Of a stretch of 64,000 bases of DNA, positions 8,249 to 18,000 are shown in pieces (positions within the stretch are counted from its first letter, which is position 1; the number at the start of each line of letters is the position of its first letter). Source of the stretch: JAYVYM01 sp046593925 (GTDB taxonomy: Bacteria > Actinomycetota > Actinomycetes > Mycobacteriales > SCTD01). A program made the translations under genes and the position numbers. Location: assembly GCA_046593925.1 (NCBI GenBank), contig JBKJQN010000084.1:1-64000 (forward strand). Reading direction: 5' to 3'. The notes under the pieces are model-generated. The model was not told the origin of the DNA. It was given only the letters and a program-made list of their open reading frames with translations, and made no database searches.

Positions 8249-10588
8249 TCAGCCGCGGACCCGGGCGAGCAGGCCGACACCGTTCCCGGACGTCCGCTGG
8301 TGGGGGGTCGGCAAGCTGAGCGTGCCGCGGATCGTGGCCGGCGACATCGGCCGACCGGTGTGCCAGCCCTGCACGGTGTCGCAGCCGGCGACCGCCAGTG
8401 CCTCGAGGGTCAGCTGGTCCTCGACCCCTTCTGCCACGACGCGCAATCGCAGGTCGTGGGCCAGCCGGACGGTCGAGGACACGATGAGCGCACAGGAGGA
8501 GTCGGTGAGCAGGTCGCGTACGAAGGAGCGGTCGATCTTGAGCTCGTCGACCGGCAGCACACGCAGGTACGCCAGGCTTGACAGCCCCGTTCCGTAGTCG
8601 TCCAGGGATAACCCGACGCCGAGTGTGCGCAGGGCGACCAGCGTAAGGATGATCCGCTCCGGATCGCTCATCACGACCGTCTCGGTCACCTCGACGCGTA
8701 GGTGTCGCGCGGGTACGGCGTGGTCGGCGAGCACCCGGGCCACCGACGCCGGAAGGTCCACGTCGAGCAGGTCGGCGGCGCCGAGATTGACCGCGACGTG
8801 CACGTCGCGGCCGGCCGCGAGCAGCTCGGCCAGGAACGCGACGGCCTGCCCGAGGACCCGCGTGGTCAGGCTCGGCAGCAGCCCGGCGCGCTCCACCGCG
8901 GCCAGGAACTCCCCCGGCAGCAGCAGGCCGCGGGTCGGATGGTTCCAGCGCACGAGGGCCTCGAAGCCGAGGACGCGGCCGTCGCGGGGGTCGGTCTTGG
9001 GCTGGTACCACGCCACGATCTGGTCGTCGGCCTGCAGCGCCGTCCGCAGCTCCGAGAGCAGTGCCAGGCGGTCGCGTGATCCCTGGTCGAGGTTGGCGTC
9101 CCAGGTCACGCAGCCACTGTGGTGGTCCTTGGCGCGGTACAGCGCGACGTCGGCCCGGCGCAGCAGCTCGCCCGAGACGGCCCGGCCGACAGCGGCCGAG
9201 CCCGCGCCCGCCGCGGCCGGACCGGTGAGCTGTGCGTGACCCACGCTGACCCCGACCACGACCCGGGTCGTGACCACCAGGGCTGGTTGCTCGACCACGG
9301 CCCGGAGCGCCCGGGCGAGCCGGTCGCCATCCGTACCGGGACCCCGTCCCGGGCCGCGCGGGAGCAGCACCGCGAACTCGTCACCACCGAGCCGCGCGAC
9401 CAGGCAGCGCGGTGCAGTCGCCCTCAGCTGCCCGGCGATCAGGATGAGCAGGTCGTCGCCCGCGCCGTGGCCAAGGCTGTCGTTGACCTCCTTGAACCCG
9501 TCGAGATCGAGCAGCAGGAGCTCGAGCGGGTCGTCGACCGAGGGCGGCACTCCGCGCGCGCTCGCCTCCAGCGCCTCGAGTAGCGCGCGCCGGTTGGCCA
9601 GGCCGGTGAGCTCGTCGGTCATCGCCTGGGCTCGGCTGCGCTCCAGGGCGCGCGCCTGGGCGAACAGCTGCGTGGTCCGCAGCACGGCCAGGAGTACGCA
9701 GACGGCAGCGAACCAGACCCCGAGCACGGGCATGTCCGTGTAGGTGCCGCCCACGAGGACGGCGAGCGCGACGATGGTGGCAAGCGCCGGCAGCGTCGAC
9801 GACGCGTGCCAGTGATGGCCGGCCGCCGTCCTGGTGCCGGGCAGGGACACCGCAGCCAGGGCGACGAAGACCGGCCCGGCGGTGTACAGCGCGTCGAGGT
9901 ACGTGCCATACCGGAAGCTGCCGCTCGCGGCGGCCAGGCCGTACAGGGCGTCGCCCACGGTCATCAGCCCGAAGCCGATGAGCAGCAGAAGCCACATGCG
10001 GTCGGCCTGGCCGCCGGTGAGCGACAGGCCGGTGAGCGTGACGACGAGCAGCGTGAAGCCCCCGACCGCGTAGGCAAGCACGTAGACGACGTCCACACTG
10101 CTGCCGGTCAGCAGGGCCGGATAGGCAGCGCTCACGGTGGCGACCGCCACGGCTGCCGCCCCGGTGAACACGATGACGCCCTCGAGTACCGATCCGCGGC
10201 CGGTCCGGCCGGCCCGCCGCCGTGACAGCACGAGCAGGCCGGCGTAGGCGAAGGGGTACAGCAGCAGGGACGAGCAGTCCGACAGGTTGAGCCCGCCGGG
10301 ACCGGCATGCTCACCGGTGGTGACCCAGAACTGGACGACGAAGCCGCCCGCGTAGCCGGCCAGCCCGACCCCGAGCAGCAGCCAGGCGAGCCGGCTCTGG
10401 TGGTCGTGCCGGGCGGCGAGCACTGTGACGACCGCAGAGACCGACGTCGCGGCCACCAGCGCCAGGTGCTGCAGGTCGGCCGCCGCTGTGCTGTCCGGCA
10501 GGGCCGCTGCGGCCATCACCGAGACCCAGCCGACGAGGACAGAGCACCCGGCGATGGACGGGCGAGTGGGCATGGACGCGCGTCTCAT
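8249..10588 (-). CDS. Membrane GGDEF-EAL cyclic-di-GMP enzyme
   Basis: About 779 aa. The N-terminal ~350 residues hold roughly 9-10 hydrophobic segments (7TM-like sensor), then a short coiled linker. A GGDEF domain follows with an intact signature (GGDEF near residue 401), then an EAL domain with FEALVRW (near 541), EVTETVVM, LDDYGTGLSSL, LKIDRSFVRD and AEGVED. The catalytic residues of both halves are present, so it may make and degrade cyclic-di-GMP in response to a membrane signal. The start is uncertain: ATG at 10586-10588 or 10571-10573. The longer frame to 10837 would overlap the divergent aldo-keto reductase promoter and is rejected. Confidence 0.88.
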   Translation of the reverse strand: MRRASMPTRPSIAGCSVLVGWVSVMAAAALPDSTAAADLQHLALVAATSVSAVVTVLAARHDHQSRLAWLLLGVGLAGYAGGFVVQFWVTTGEHAGPGGLNLSDCSSLLLYPFAYAGLLVLSRRRAGRTGRGSVLEGVIVFTGAAAVAVATVSAAYPALLTGSSVDVVYVLAYAVGGFTLLVVTLTGLSLTGGQADRMWLLLLIGFGLMTVGDALYGLAAASGSFRYGTYLDALYTAGPVFVALAAVSLPGTRTAAGHHWHASSTLPALATIVALAVLVGGTYTDMPVLGVWFAAVCVLLAVLRTTQLFAQARALERSRAQAMTDELTGLANRRALLEALEASARGVPPSVDDPLELLLLDLDGFKEVNDSLGHGAGDDLLILIAGQLRATAPRCLVARLGGDEFAVLLPRGPGRGPGTDGDRLARALRAVVEQPALVVTTRVVVGVSVGHAQLTGPAAAGAGSAAVGRAVSGELLRRADVALYRAKDHHSGCVTWDANLDQGSRDRLALLSELRTALQADDQIVAWYQPKTDPRDGRVLGFEALVRWNHPTRGLLLPGEFLAAVERAGLLPSLTTRVLGQAVAFLAELLAAGRDVHVAVNLGAADLLDVDLPASVARVLADHAVPARHLRVEVTETVVMSDPERIILTLVALRTLGVGLSLDDYGTGLSSLAYLRVLPVDELKIDRSFVRDLLTDSSCALIVSSTVRLAHDLRLRVVAEGVEDQLTLEALAVAGCDTVQGWHTGRPMSPATIRGTLSLPTPHQRTSGNGVGLLARVRG

Positions 10589-10769
10589 GGCGCGTTCATC
10601 GACGCCCCGCGCGCCCGCCTGGCTGCGCCGGATGGCCCAACCGCTGACGAACCGAGCCGGCAGCTCGTGGCCGGCTGTCGGGGGTGTCCGGCTGTCAGGC
10701 GTGTCCTCGTGCGCAGTCGGGGGAAGGGAACCTTGCAGATGCAAGAACACCCCCGACCCGAGGAGCAGA

Positions 10770-11636
10770 GTGACCACCACGAACACCGCCGTCAGCCAGT
10801 CCGGGACCTTCCGGATCGGCGGCGACCTGACCGTCAACCGGCTCGGCTACGGCGCGATGCGTATTACCGGCGAGGGCGTCTGGGGCCAGCCTGCAGACGC
10901 GGACCTGGCCCGAGCGGTCCTGCGGCGGGCGGTCGAGCTCGGCGTCGACTTCATCGATACCGCCGACAGCTACGGCCCGTACGTCAGTGAGGACCTCATC
11001 CGGGAGGCCCTGCACCCGTACGTCGGCGTGACGATTGCCACCAAGGGCGGCCTCACCAGGTTCGCGCCCGACCAGTGGGAACAGGTCGGTCGCCCGGAGT
11101 ACCTGCGGCAGTGCGTGCACATGAGCCTGCGCCGGCTCGGCGTCGAGCGCCTCGACCTGTGGCAGCTGCACCGCATCGACGCGCAGGTGCCCGTCGAGGA
11201 CAGCCTGGGCGCGGTCAAGGAACTGCAGGACCAGGGGCTGATCCGGCACATCGGGATGTCCGAGGTGACCGTGGCCGAGATCGAGCAGGCCCGCAAGGTC
11301 GTCGACGTCGTGAGCGTGCAGAACCTCTACAACGTCGGCAACCGGCAGTCCGAGGAGGTCGTGCAGTACTGCGAGCGGGAGAACATCGCCTTCATCCCGT
11401 GGTTTCCGGTCGCTGCCGGCGAGCTGGCCAGGCCGGGCGGCCTCCTGGACGAGATTGCCAAGCACCACGAGGCCACCCACGCCCAGCTCGCCCTCGCCTG
11501 GCTGCTGCGTCGCTCCCCCGTCATCCTGCCCATCCCCGGCACCGGCTCGATCGAGCACCTCGAGGAGAACTGCGCCGCCGCGCAGGTCGAGCTGACCGAC
11601 GCCGAGTACGAGGCGCTGACGGCCGCCGGCGCGTAG
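10770..11636 (+). CDS. Aldo-keto reductase
   Basis: 288 aa single-domain NADPH-dependent oxidoreductase with an (alpha/beta)8 barrel. The catalytic tetrad is visible: Asp and Tyr in FIDTADSYG, Lys in IATKGG and His in LHRID. The C-terminal nucleotide-binding region is LPIPGTGSIEHLEEN. GTG at 10770 was chosen because AGGAGCAGA stands directly before it; the frame is open further upstream but lacks such a signal and runs into the divergent GGDEF gene. Substrate unknown; nothing around it points to a pathway. Confidence 0.9.
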   Translation: MTTTNTAVSQSGTFRIGGDLTVNRLGYGAMRITGEGVWGQPADADLARAVLRRAVELGVDFIDTADSYGPYVSEDLIREALHPYVGVTIATKGGLTRFAPDQWEQVGRPEYLRQCVHMSLRRLGVERLDLWQLHRIDAQVPVEDSLGAVKELQDQGLIRHIGMSEVTVAEIEQARKVVDVVSVQNLYNVGNRQSEEVVQYCERENIAFIPWFPVAAGELARPGGLLDEIAKHHEATHAQLALAWLLRRSPVILPIPGTGSIEHLEENCAAAQVELTDAEYEALTAAGA

Positions 11637-11685
11637 TCGAAGCAGGCCGTCGCGGCGGAGTTGTCGTCGTGTTGACGAGAAACGG

Positions 11686-11691
11686 TAGCGT
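11686..11691 (+). promoter_or_regulatory. Putative leaderless -10 box of nadE
   Basis: TAGCGT stands exactly 7 nt before the ATG of nadE and there is no Shine-Dalgarno sequence. The spacing is typical of actinobacterial leaderless genes. The same hexamer and spacing occur before purU at 56567-56572. Confidence 0.5.
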
Positions 11692-11698
11692 GGTCTGC

Positions 11699-13507
11699 AT
11701 GGCGCAGCTGAGGATCGGACTCGCCCAGGTCGACAGCACCGTCGGGGACCTCGCGGGCAATGCCGACGTCGTCAGCCACTGGGCCCGGCGGGCCGCCGAG
11801 CAGGGCTGTGCGGTCGCGGTGTTCCCGGAGATGCTGCTGACGGGGTATCCGCCGGAGGATCTCGTGCTGCGCGGGTCGTTCGTCCAGGCCTCGCTCGACG
11901 CCCTCGATCAGCTGGCCGGACGGCTGTGCGACGAGGGGGTCGGCGACCTGGCTGTCGTCGTCGGCTACTGCGGACGCACGGCGGACCTCACCCGGCAGGC
12001 CACCGTAGGTCGGCCCGCCGGCGAGCCGCAGAACAGCGCCGCGGTGCTGTCCGGCGGTCGGGTCGTCGCTCGCTACGCCAAGCACCACCTGCCCAACTAC
12101 GGTGTGTTCGACGAGGCCCGCTACTTCGTACGCGGCGACCGCTTCCCCGTGATCAGGGTGCGTGGGGTCGACGTCGCGCTCTGCATCTGCGAGGACCTGT
12201 GGCAGGAGGGCGGCCCGGTGCACGTCGCCCGCGCGGCTGGGGCCGGGCTGCTGCTGTGTCTCAACGGCTCTCCGTACGAGCGCGGCAAGGACGACGTACG
12301 CGGCGAGCTCGTCGCCCGCCGCGCCGTCGAGGCGGGCTGCGCGGTGGCGTACGTCAACACCGTAGGCGGCCAGGACGAGCTGGTGTTCGACGGCGACTCG
12401 CTCGTGGTGGACGCCGCCGGCACGCTCGTCGCGCGCGCCCCGCGCTGGGAGGAGGGGCTGATGTGCGTCGACCTGGACCTGCCGGCCGCGACGCTGGCGG
12501 CGACCGGGCCGGTCGCCGCCGGAGACGGCACGACGATGACCGTCCACCACATCGTGCTGTCGGCAGACCCGCTGCCGGCGTACGAGCCGCTGGTCCCCGG
12601 CATCGCCGAGCCGCTGGACGACCTCGCCGAGATGTGGGGAGCGCTGGTCACCGCGACCCGCGACTACGTGGAGAAGAACCGCTTCCGCTCCGTCGTGCTG
12701 GGCCTGTCCGGCGGGATCGACAGCGCACTGGTGGCCACGATCGCCTGCGACGCGCTCGGCCCCGAACGGGTGCACGTCGTTGGGATGCCGAGCGGCTGGA
12801 GCAGCTCGCACTCGGTCACCGACGCGCACGATCTCGCGACGCGGCAGGGACTGGCCTGGCAGCTCGTACCGATCGCGCCGATGGTCGAGGCCTACCTCGC
12901 CTCGGTCGCGCTGACCGGGCTGTCGGTGGAGAACCTGCAGGCCCGGGTCCGCGGCACGCTGCTGATGGCGCTGTCCAACGAGCACGGGCACCTGGTGCTC
13001 ACCACCGGCAACAAGAGCGAGCTCGCCACCGGTTTCTCCACGTTGTACGGCGACAGCGCCGGCGGCTTCGCACCCATCAAGGACGTGCCGAAGTCGCTGG
13101 TCTGGGAGCTGGCCCGGTGGCGTAACAGCCAGGTGGCTCCGGGGGCGCCGGTGCCGATCCCACCGGCCAGTATCGATAAGCCGCCGTCCGCCGAGCTCGC
13201 GCCGGGGCAGCTCGACAGCGACCGGCTGCCGCCGTACGAGGTGCTCGATGCGCTGTTGGACGCCTACGTCGAGCAGGATCGTGGCCGCGGCGAGCTGATC
13301 GCGGCCGGCTTCGACGAGCTGCTCGTCGACCGGGTCATCGCGCTGGTCGATGCGGCCGAGTACAAGCGCCGGCAGAACCCGCCCGGACCCAAGGTGACGG
13401 GGCGCGCCTTCGGTCGCGACCGGCGGCTGCCGATCACCTCGCGCTGGCGCGAGCAGGCCGCGCCAACCGCCGCCGAGCCCCCCGAGGTTCGGCCCGACCT
13501 GGCCTGA
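11699..13507 (+). CDS. nadE: Glutamine-dependent NAD+ synthetase
   Basis: 602 aa. The N-terminal nitrilase-type glutaminase domain (FPEMLLTGYPPEDL; Lys in KHHLPNYGVFDE; Cys in ICEDLW) supplies ammonia to the C-terminal synthetase. The latter has a PP-loop LSGGIDSAL near residue 338 and the conserved TTGNKSELATGFSTLYGD. It converts deamido-NAD to NAD+. No Shine-Dalgarno precedes the ATG, but a TAGCGT box 7 nt upstream suggests a leaderless mRNA. panB follows 62 bp downstream. It is a full second copy relative to the fragment at 1-167. Confidence 0.95.
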   Translation: MAQLRIGLAQVDSTVGDLAGNADVVSHWARRAAEQGCAVAVFPEMLLTGYPPEDLVLRGSFVQASLDALDQLAGRLCDEGVGDLAVVVGYCGRTADLTRQATVGRPAGEPQNSAAVLSGGRVVARYAKHHLPNYGVFDEARYFVRGDRFPVIRVRGVDVALCICEDLWQEGGPVHVARAAGAGLLLCLNGSPYERGKDDVRGELVARRAVEAGCAVAYVNTVGGQDELVFDGDSLVVDAAGTLVARAPRWEEGLMCVDLDLPAATLAATGPVAAGDGTTMTVHHIVLSADPLPAYEPLVPGIAEPLDDLAEMWGALVTATRDYVEKNRFRSVVLGLSGGIDSALVATIACDALGPERVHVVGMPSGWSSSHSVTDAHDLATRQGLAWQLVPIAPMVEAYLASVALTGLSVENLQARVRGTLLMALSNEHGHLVLTTGNKSELATGFSTLYGDSAGGFAPIKDVPKSLVWELARWRNSQVAPGAPVPIPPASIDKPPSAELAPGQLDSDRLPPYEVLDALLDAYVEQDRGRGELIAAGFDELLVDRVIALVDAAEYKRRQNPPGPKVTGRAFGRDRRLPITSRWREQAAPTAAEPPEVRPDLA

Positions 13508-13569
13508 GTGCACGCTTGTCGGGTCCGGGGACGTCGGCCGAGACGCCCCGAGTCACGAGGAGCCCTGCC

Positions 13570-14409
13570 ATGACCGACCTGCCCGCCCTGCCCTCTCTAT
13601 ACAGCGGCATCACCAACCGGCGCGTCAACCCGCGGGACCTGCAGTACGCGAAGGACCGCCGTGAGCGCTGGGCGATGCTCACGTCGTACGACATGTTGAC
13701 GGCGGGGTTGTTCGAGGAGGCCGGCATCCCGGTGCTGCTGGTCGGGGACAGCGCGGGCAACAACGTCCTGGGCTACCCGACGACCGTGCCGGTCACCGTC
13801 GACGAGCTGCTGCCGATGGTGCGCGCCGTCGTGCGGTCCACCACGCGGGTGCTGGTGGTGGCCGACCTGCCGTTCGGGTCCTACCAGGGCTCTCCGGAGC
13901 AGGCGCTGGCCACAGCCGCGCGCTTCCTGAAGGAGGGCGGCGCCGGGGCCGTCAAGCTCGAGGGCGGTCGCCGGGTCGCCGCCCAGGTCGACCTGCTCGT
14001 GCAGTCCGGCGTCGCCGTGATGGGCCACCTCGGGCTGACCCCCCAGTCCGAGCACACCCTGGGCCTGCGGGTACAGGGCCGGGGCGAGGCCGGTGACGTA
14101 CTGGTGCAGGATGCCGTCGCCCTGCAGGAGGCGGGCGCGTTCGCTGTCGTGCTCGAGGCTGTCCCCGCCGAGCTGGCCGAACGGGTCACCAAAGAGCTCC
14201 GCGTCCCGACCATCGGGATCGGCGCCGGTCCCGCCTGCGATGCGCAGGTGCTCGTCTGGACCGACCTGGCCGGTCTGTCGCCCGGCAAGCCCCTGACCTT
14301 CGTCAAGCGGTACGCCGACCTGCGAGCCGTGCTCGGCGACGCGACCCGGGCCTACGTCCAGGACGTCCGCGACGGACATTTTCCGGGGCCAGAGCACAGC
14401 TTCGACTGA
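13570..14409 (+). CDS. panB: 3-methyl-2-oxobutanoate hydroxymethyltransferase
   Basis: 279 aa. It makes ketopantoate, the first committed step to pantothenate and CoA. Family signatures are LTSYDMLTAGLFEEAGIP, GDSAGNNVLGY (metal-binding Asp), GAVKLEGG, GHLGLTPQS and GIGAGPACDAQVLV. The ATG at 13570 has GAGGAG about 7 nt upstream; an earlier in-frame start at 13516 has no such site. It follows nadE on the same strand, an association common in actinobacteria. Confidence 0.95.
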   Translation: MTDLPALPSLYSGITNRRVNPRDLQYAKDRRERWAMLTSYDMLTAGLFEEAGIPVLLVGDSAGNNVLGYPTTVPVTVDELLPMVRAVVRSTTRVLVVADLPFGSYQGSPEQALATAARFLKEGGAGAVKLEGGRRVAAQVDLLVQSGVAVMGHLGLTPQSEHTLGLRVQGRGEAGDVLVQDAVALQEAGAFAVVLEAVPAELAERVTKELRVPTIGIGAGPACDAQVLVWTDLAGLSPGKPLTFVKRYADLRAVLGDATRAYVQDVRDGHFPGPEHSFD

Positions 14410-14424
14410 GCCTTCCCGCTGATG

Positions 14425-14439
14425 CCCCTGTGTCAGGGG
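14425..14439. terminator. Short hairpin between panB and the convergent cupin gene
   Basis: CCCCTG-TGT-CAGGGG forms a 6-bp GC stem just after panB and overlaps the cupin stop codon. A second small stem (CCCTC at 14443-14447, GAGGG at 14452-14456) follows. There is no T-run, so termination is only probable. The site lies between convergent genes. Confidence 0.4.
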
Positions 14440-14813
14440 GCGCCCTCCCGTGAGGGGGCAGCAGCCGCCACGACCACCGGCCCGGTGCCCCGGCGCAGAA
14501 TGACCACCTCGGCGCGCTCATTGGTCGGGTTCGTCTCGCGGTGCACGGTGCGGGCGGGCACGTGCACGAAGTCGCCCGGGTCGCCCTGCACCACACCCGC
14601 TGCCGTCTCGACGCGAAACGCGCCCTTCACGACGTACGCGACGGTGTCGTGCTCGCCGTGGTGGTGCCAGCCGCTGGTTGAGCCCGGCTCGGTCACCGAG
14701 AGCCCAGACCAGACGTCGTCGAGCACCACCGCCTCGAAGCGCTGCATGCCCGCCGTCGGATGCCCCGGGGCGAGCGCGTCCTTGGCGACCTTCGTCACCG
14801 GCAACTCCGTCAT
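14433..14813 (-). CDS. Small cupin-domain protein
   Basis: 126 aa single cupin. The first cupin motif is visible as GWHHHGEHDTVAYVVKG (metal-binding His/Glu set) and the second as GDFVHVPARTVHRETN. Such proteins bind a metal and act as small dioxygenases, isomerases or ligand sensors; the specific role cannot be read here. No Shine-Dalgarno is visible before the ATG at 14811-14813, but TACGCT (14820-14825) is 6 nt upstream, again suggesting a leaderless transcript. Confidence 0.85.
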   Translation of the reverse strand: MTELPVTKVAKDALAPGHPTAGMQRFEAVVLDDVWSGLSVTEPGSTSGWHHHGEHDTVAYVVKGAFRVETAAGVVQGDPGDFVHVPARTVHRETNPTNERAEVVILRRGTGPVVVAAAAPSREGAP

Positions 14814-14819
14814 GTCGGG

Positions 14820-14825
14820 AGCGTA
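14820..14825 (-). promoter_or_regulatory. Putative leaderless -10 box of the cupin gene
   Basis: TACGCT on the minus strand, 6 nt before the ATG; fits TANNNT. Confidence 0.4.
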
Positions 14826-15030
14826 AGGCTCATGCCGTACCCGCCGTCCTGTCTCGTCTTGCGACGCCTGAGCGCGGCAGTCCGGCAGCCGAGCCGCTGA
14901 TGGGCGGCTCAACCGGCGGTGGCCCGCGACGCCGGCTGCTGTCAGCCTGCCGGGCTGCGCAGCCTGCCCTGCTGCCCGCGGCGAGTGGCAGTTGTGCTCG
15001 TCTCGACCTCGGGCCGCTGGCCGATCTCGG

Positions 15031-18000
15031 TCAGCTGCTGAGCGCGACGTCGGGGAGCAGACCGTGGGCGGGGACGGGTACTGGCCGTCCGACGTGGTAG
15101 CCCTGGGCAAAGTCGACGCCGAGGGTGCGGAGCAGTTCCAGCGTGGCTTGGTCCTCGACGAACTCGGCGATGGTCTGCTTGCCGAGTTGGTGGGCGATCT
15201 GGACGAGGGACGCGACGATGACTTGATCCGGCCGGCTGGTGACGAGGCCGCGGATGAACTCACCGTCGATCTTGAGATAGTCGAAGGGCAGGTGCTTGAG
15301 GTAGTAGAAGGACCCATAGCCGGCGCCGAAGTCATCGAGAGCGAACGCGCATCCCAGTTTTTCGAGGTGTTCGGCGAAGGCGCGGGCGCGTGGCACGTCG
15401 ACGATGGCAGCGGTCTCGGTGACCTCGATGACCAGTCCCCCGGGCTGGCGGAGCCGCGCCAGATGCGTCTCGATGAGGGCGAGGAGCATGGGGTCACCGA
15501 TGGACGGGCCGGACAGGTTCACCTCGAACTGCAAGGTGCGGCTACCTCGTTGGCTGGTTTCGAGCAGCCCGAATGCCTCGGTGATGACCCACCGGTCGAT
15601 TTGGGTGATCAGCCCGGAGCGCTCCGCGGCGGGCAGGAACTCGCCGGGCAGGACGAGGGTGCCGTCGGGTGCGCGCATCCGCAGTAGCAGCTCGTACCGG
15701 TTGGTCGTGCCGGTACGCAGGTCGAGGATCGGTTGGGCGTGCAGCACGAACAGGTCCTGGGCCAGGGCTTCCCGGATGCGCTCGACCCAGGTGTTGCGGT
15801 GCCGCAGGTCGGCCTGCCGGGGCTGTGCGGTGGAGCTGAGGGCGTAACGGTCGCGGCCGGCGTCCTTCGCCTCGTACATCGCTACGTCGGCGTCCACGAG
15901 CAGTTCCTGAGCGGCCCGGGGCCGGTCCTTGTCGAAGAAGGACAGCCCGACGCTGGCGGTGACGCGGACCGCGCGCCCGGCGTCGACCATGAGTGCTTCG
16001 GTGCGCACCGCTTCGAGCAACCGGTTCACCACGGCTTGGGCATCGTCGGCCGAGATTCCGGCCAGTACGGCTGCGAACTCGTCGCCGCCCAGCCGCCCGA
16101 TGACGTCGTCGGGGCGCAGCCCGGCCGTGAGTAGGTGGGCGACCTTGACCAGCACCAGGTCACCGGCGGCGTGGCCGCGGCTGTCGTTGATGTACTTGAA
16201 GCCGTCGAGGTCGAAGACGACGACGGCGCCCGGCCGGCCGGCGTCGATGCAGGCCCGGACGGTCCGGTCGATCTCGTTCTCCAGGTGCCTGCGGTTCGGC
16301 AGGCCGGTGAGCGCGTCGTGGGTGGCCAGGTACTCCAGCTCGCTGCGGGACTGGCGCATCTGTCCGCGGGCCCGGTCCAGTGAGCTTGCGGCGCGGCTCA
16401 CCTCGTCCTGCATGTCATTGAACGCGGTGGCCATGGCCCCGATCTCGTCCCGAGTGCTGACGGCGACTCGGGTGGTGACAGGGCTGGCCCGGGCGGCGTC
16501 CAGGTCACCGCGCCCGAGAGCGCCCATCGCCCTGGTCAGCTCGGCCAGGGTGCCGTTCGAGAGCCGCGTCGCAGCGTGGGTCACCTGGATCGTGCTGTGC
16601 GCGATCATGCCGGGCAGGACCAGCCCGACGGCGACGGTGAGGATGGCGACGAGGACGAAGATGTCCTCCAGGACGGCGACAAGCGCCGCGTTGGTGTCCG
16701 GGACGTGGGCGACGGCGAGCGCGTAGCCAGCGCCGTCGAGCACGACCACGGCGAGCATCGCCCCGGTCAGCTTGAGGTGCAGGCTCCGGGCTACCCGCGG
16801 GGTGCCGGTTCGGCGCCGGTCGGTCCAGGCGCGCCAGGAGTAGAGCACCGAGCCGGAGTAGGCCAGCGCCAGCCCGAACAGCACGGTCGGTAACCCGAAC
16901 TGCTGGAACCCGAGCACGGTTGAGAGCAGCCAGACTCCGGCGGCCAGGACGCCGAGCACGACCGTGCCCCGGGGGGCTCGCCAGGGCCGGGGCCGGTCGG
17001 GGTGGTTTCGCCGGAGCAGCCACACGGCAACGCTCGGCAGCCCGATGCCGATGAGGTAGGTGAAGTTCGCGGCGGCGAGCATCCAGATCGGATCGCCCGC
17101 CAGCAGGAACACCAGGGCGCTCCCGGCGGTCAGGCAGGTCGCCACCCACGGCACGTCGAAGCGGTTGCGGCGCTGGACCATGCGGGGCAGCAGTCCGTCG
17201 TCGGCGAGCTGGGACAGGGTTCGGGCCGCGCCCGCGAGGGGCTGGACGGTGCCGTGGAACATGTTGAGGACCAGGAACCAGATCGCGGCGCTCTTCGCGA
17301 GCGCGCCGAACAGCGGCGAGAACGTCGGGCCGAGGCTCTGCGCGAGCTGCACCCCGTTGGCGTCGCTGAGTCCGGGCGCACCGAAGACCCCCAGCCACAC
17401 CACGGGCAGGACCACGAAGTACAGGCCGGCCATGGCGCCGGACAGCAGCATCGCCCGCGGCAGGTCCCGGACCGGGTCGACCATCTCCCCGACATGACAC
17501 GTCGCCGCCTCGAACGCCGGGGCGGCGAACCCGATCAGGTAAAGCCCGGCCATCGCGCTGGTGACCTCGCCGAACACCCCGGCGAACGGGGTCGTGAGGT
17601 CCCAGCCGACCGCGCGGGCGGGGTCGACATCCCCGTTCAGCATCGGCAGCACCGCGCTCAACAGGGCCAAGGTTGCCGACCCGACGGCGATCACCTGCAC
17701 CAGTCGGGTGACCCGGCCTATCCCGAGCAGGTTCAGCACCGTGAACGCGAGGACGATGGCGACGGCGAGCGGCACCACCGGGACCGCCGGCAGATACCAG
17801 AAATGCAGCGCCGACGCGGCCAGCAGCGCGGTGAGGCCGCAGGTCGGCACCCAGCCCCACCAGTAACAGACCCCGGTCAGATTCGCCAGCACCGGGCTGT
17901 ACGGCCGGAAAGCCTCTGCGCACGTCGCGGCGATCCCGCCCACCCGGTCCGGCCACATCAACGACAGCTCGGTCCACCCCGGTGCAGCCGCCCACGCCAA

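Noticed and set aside
10589..10837. Longer N-terminus of the GGDEF-EAL protein at 8249
   Set aside because: It would run across the divergent aldo-keto reductase start and its ribosome-binding site.
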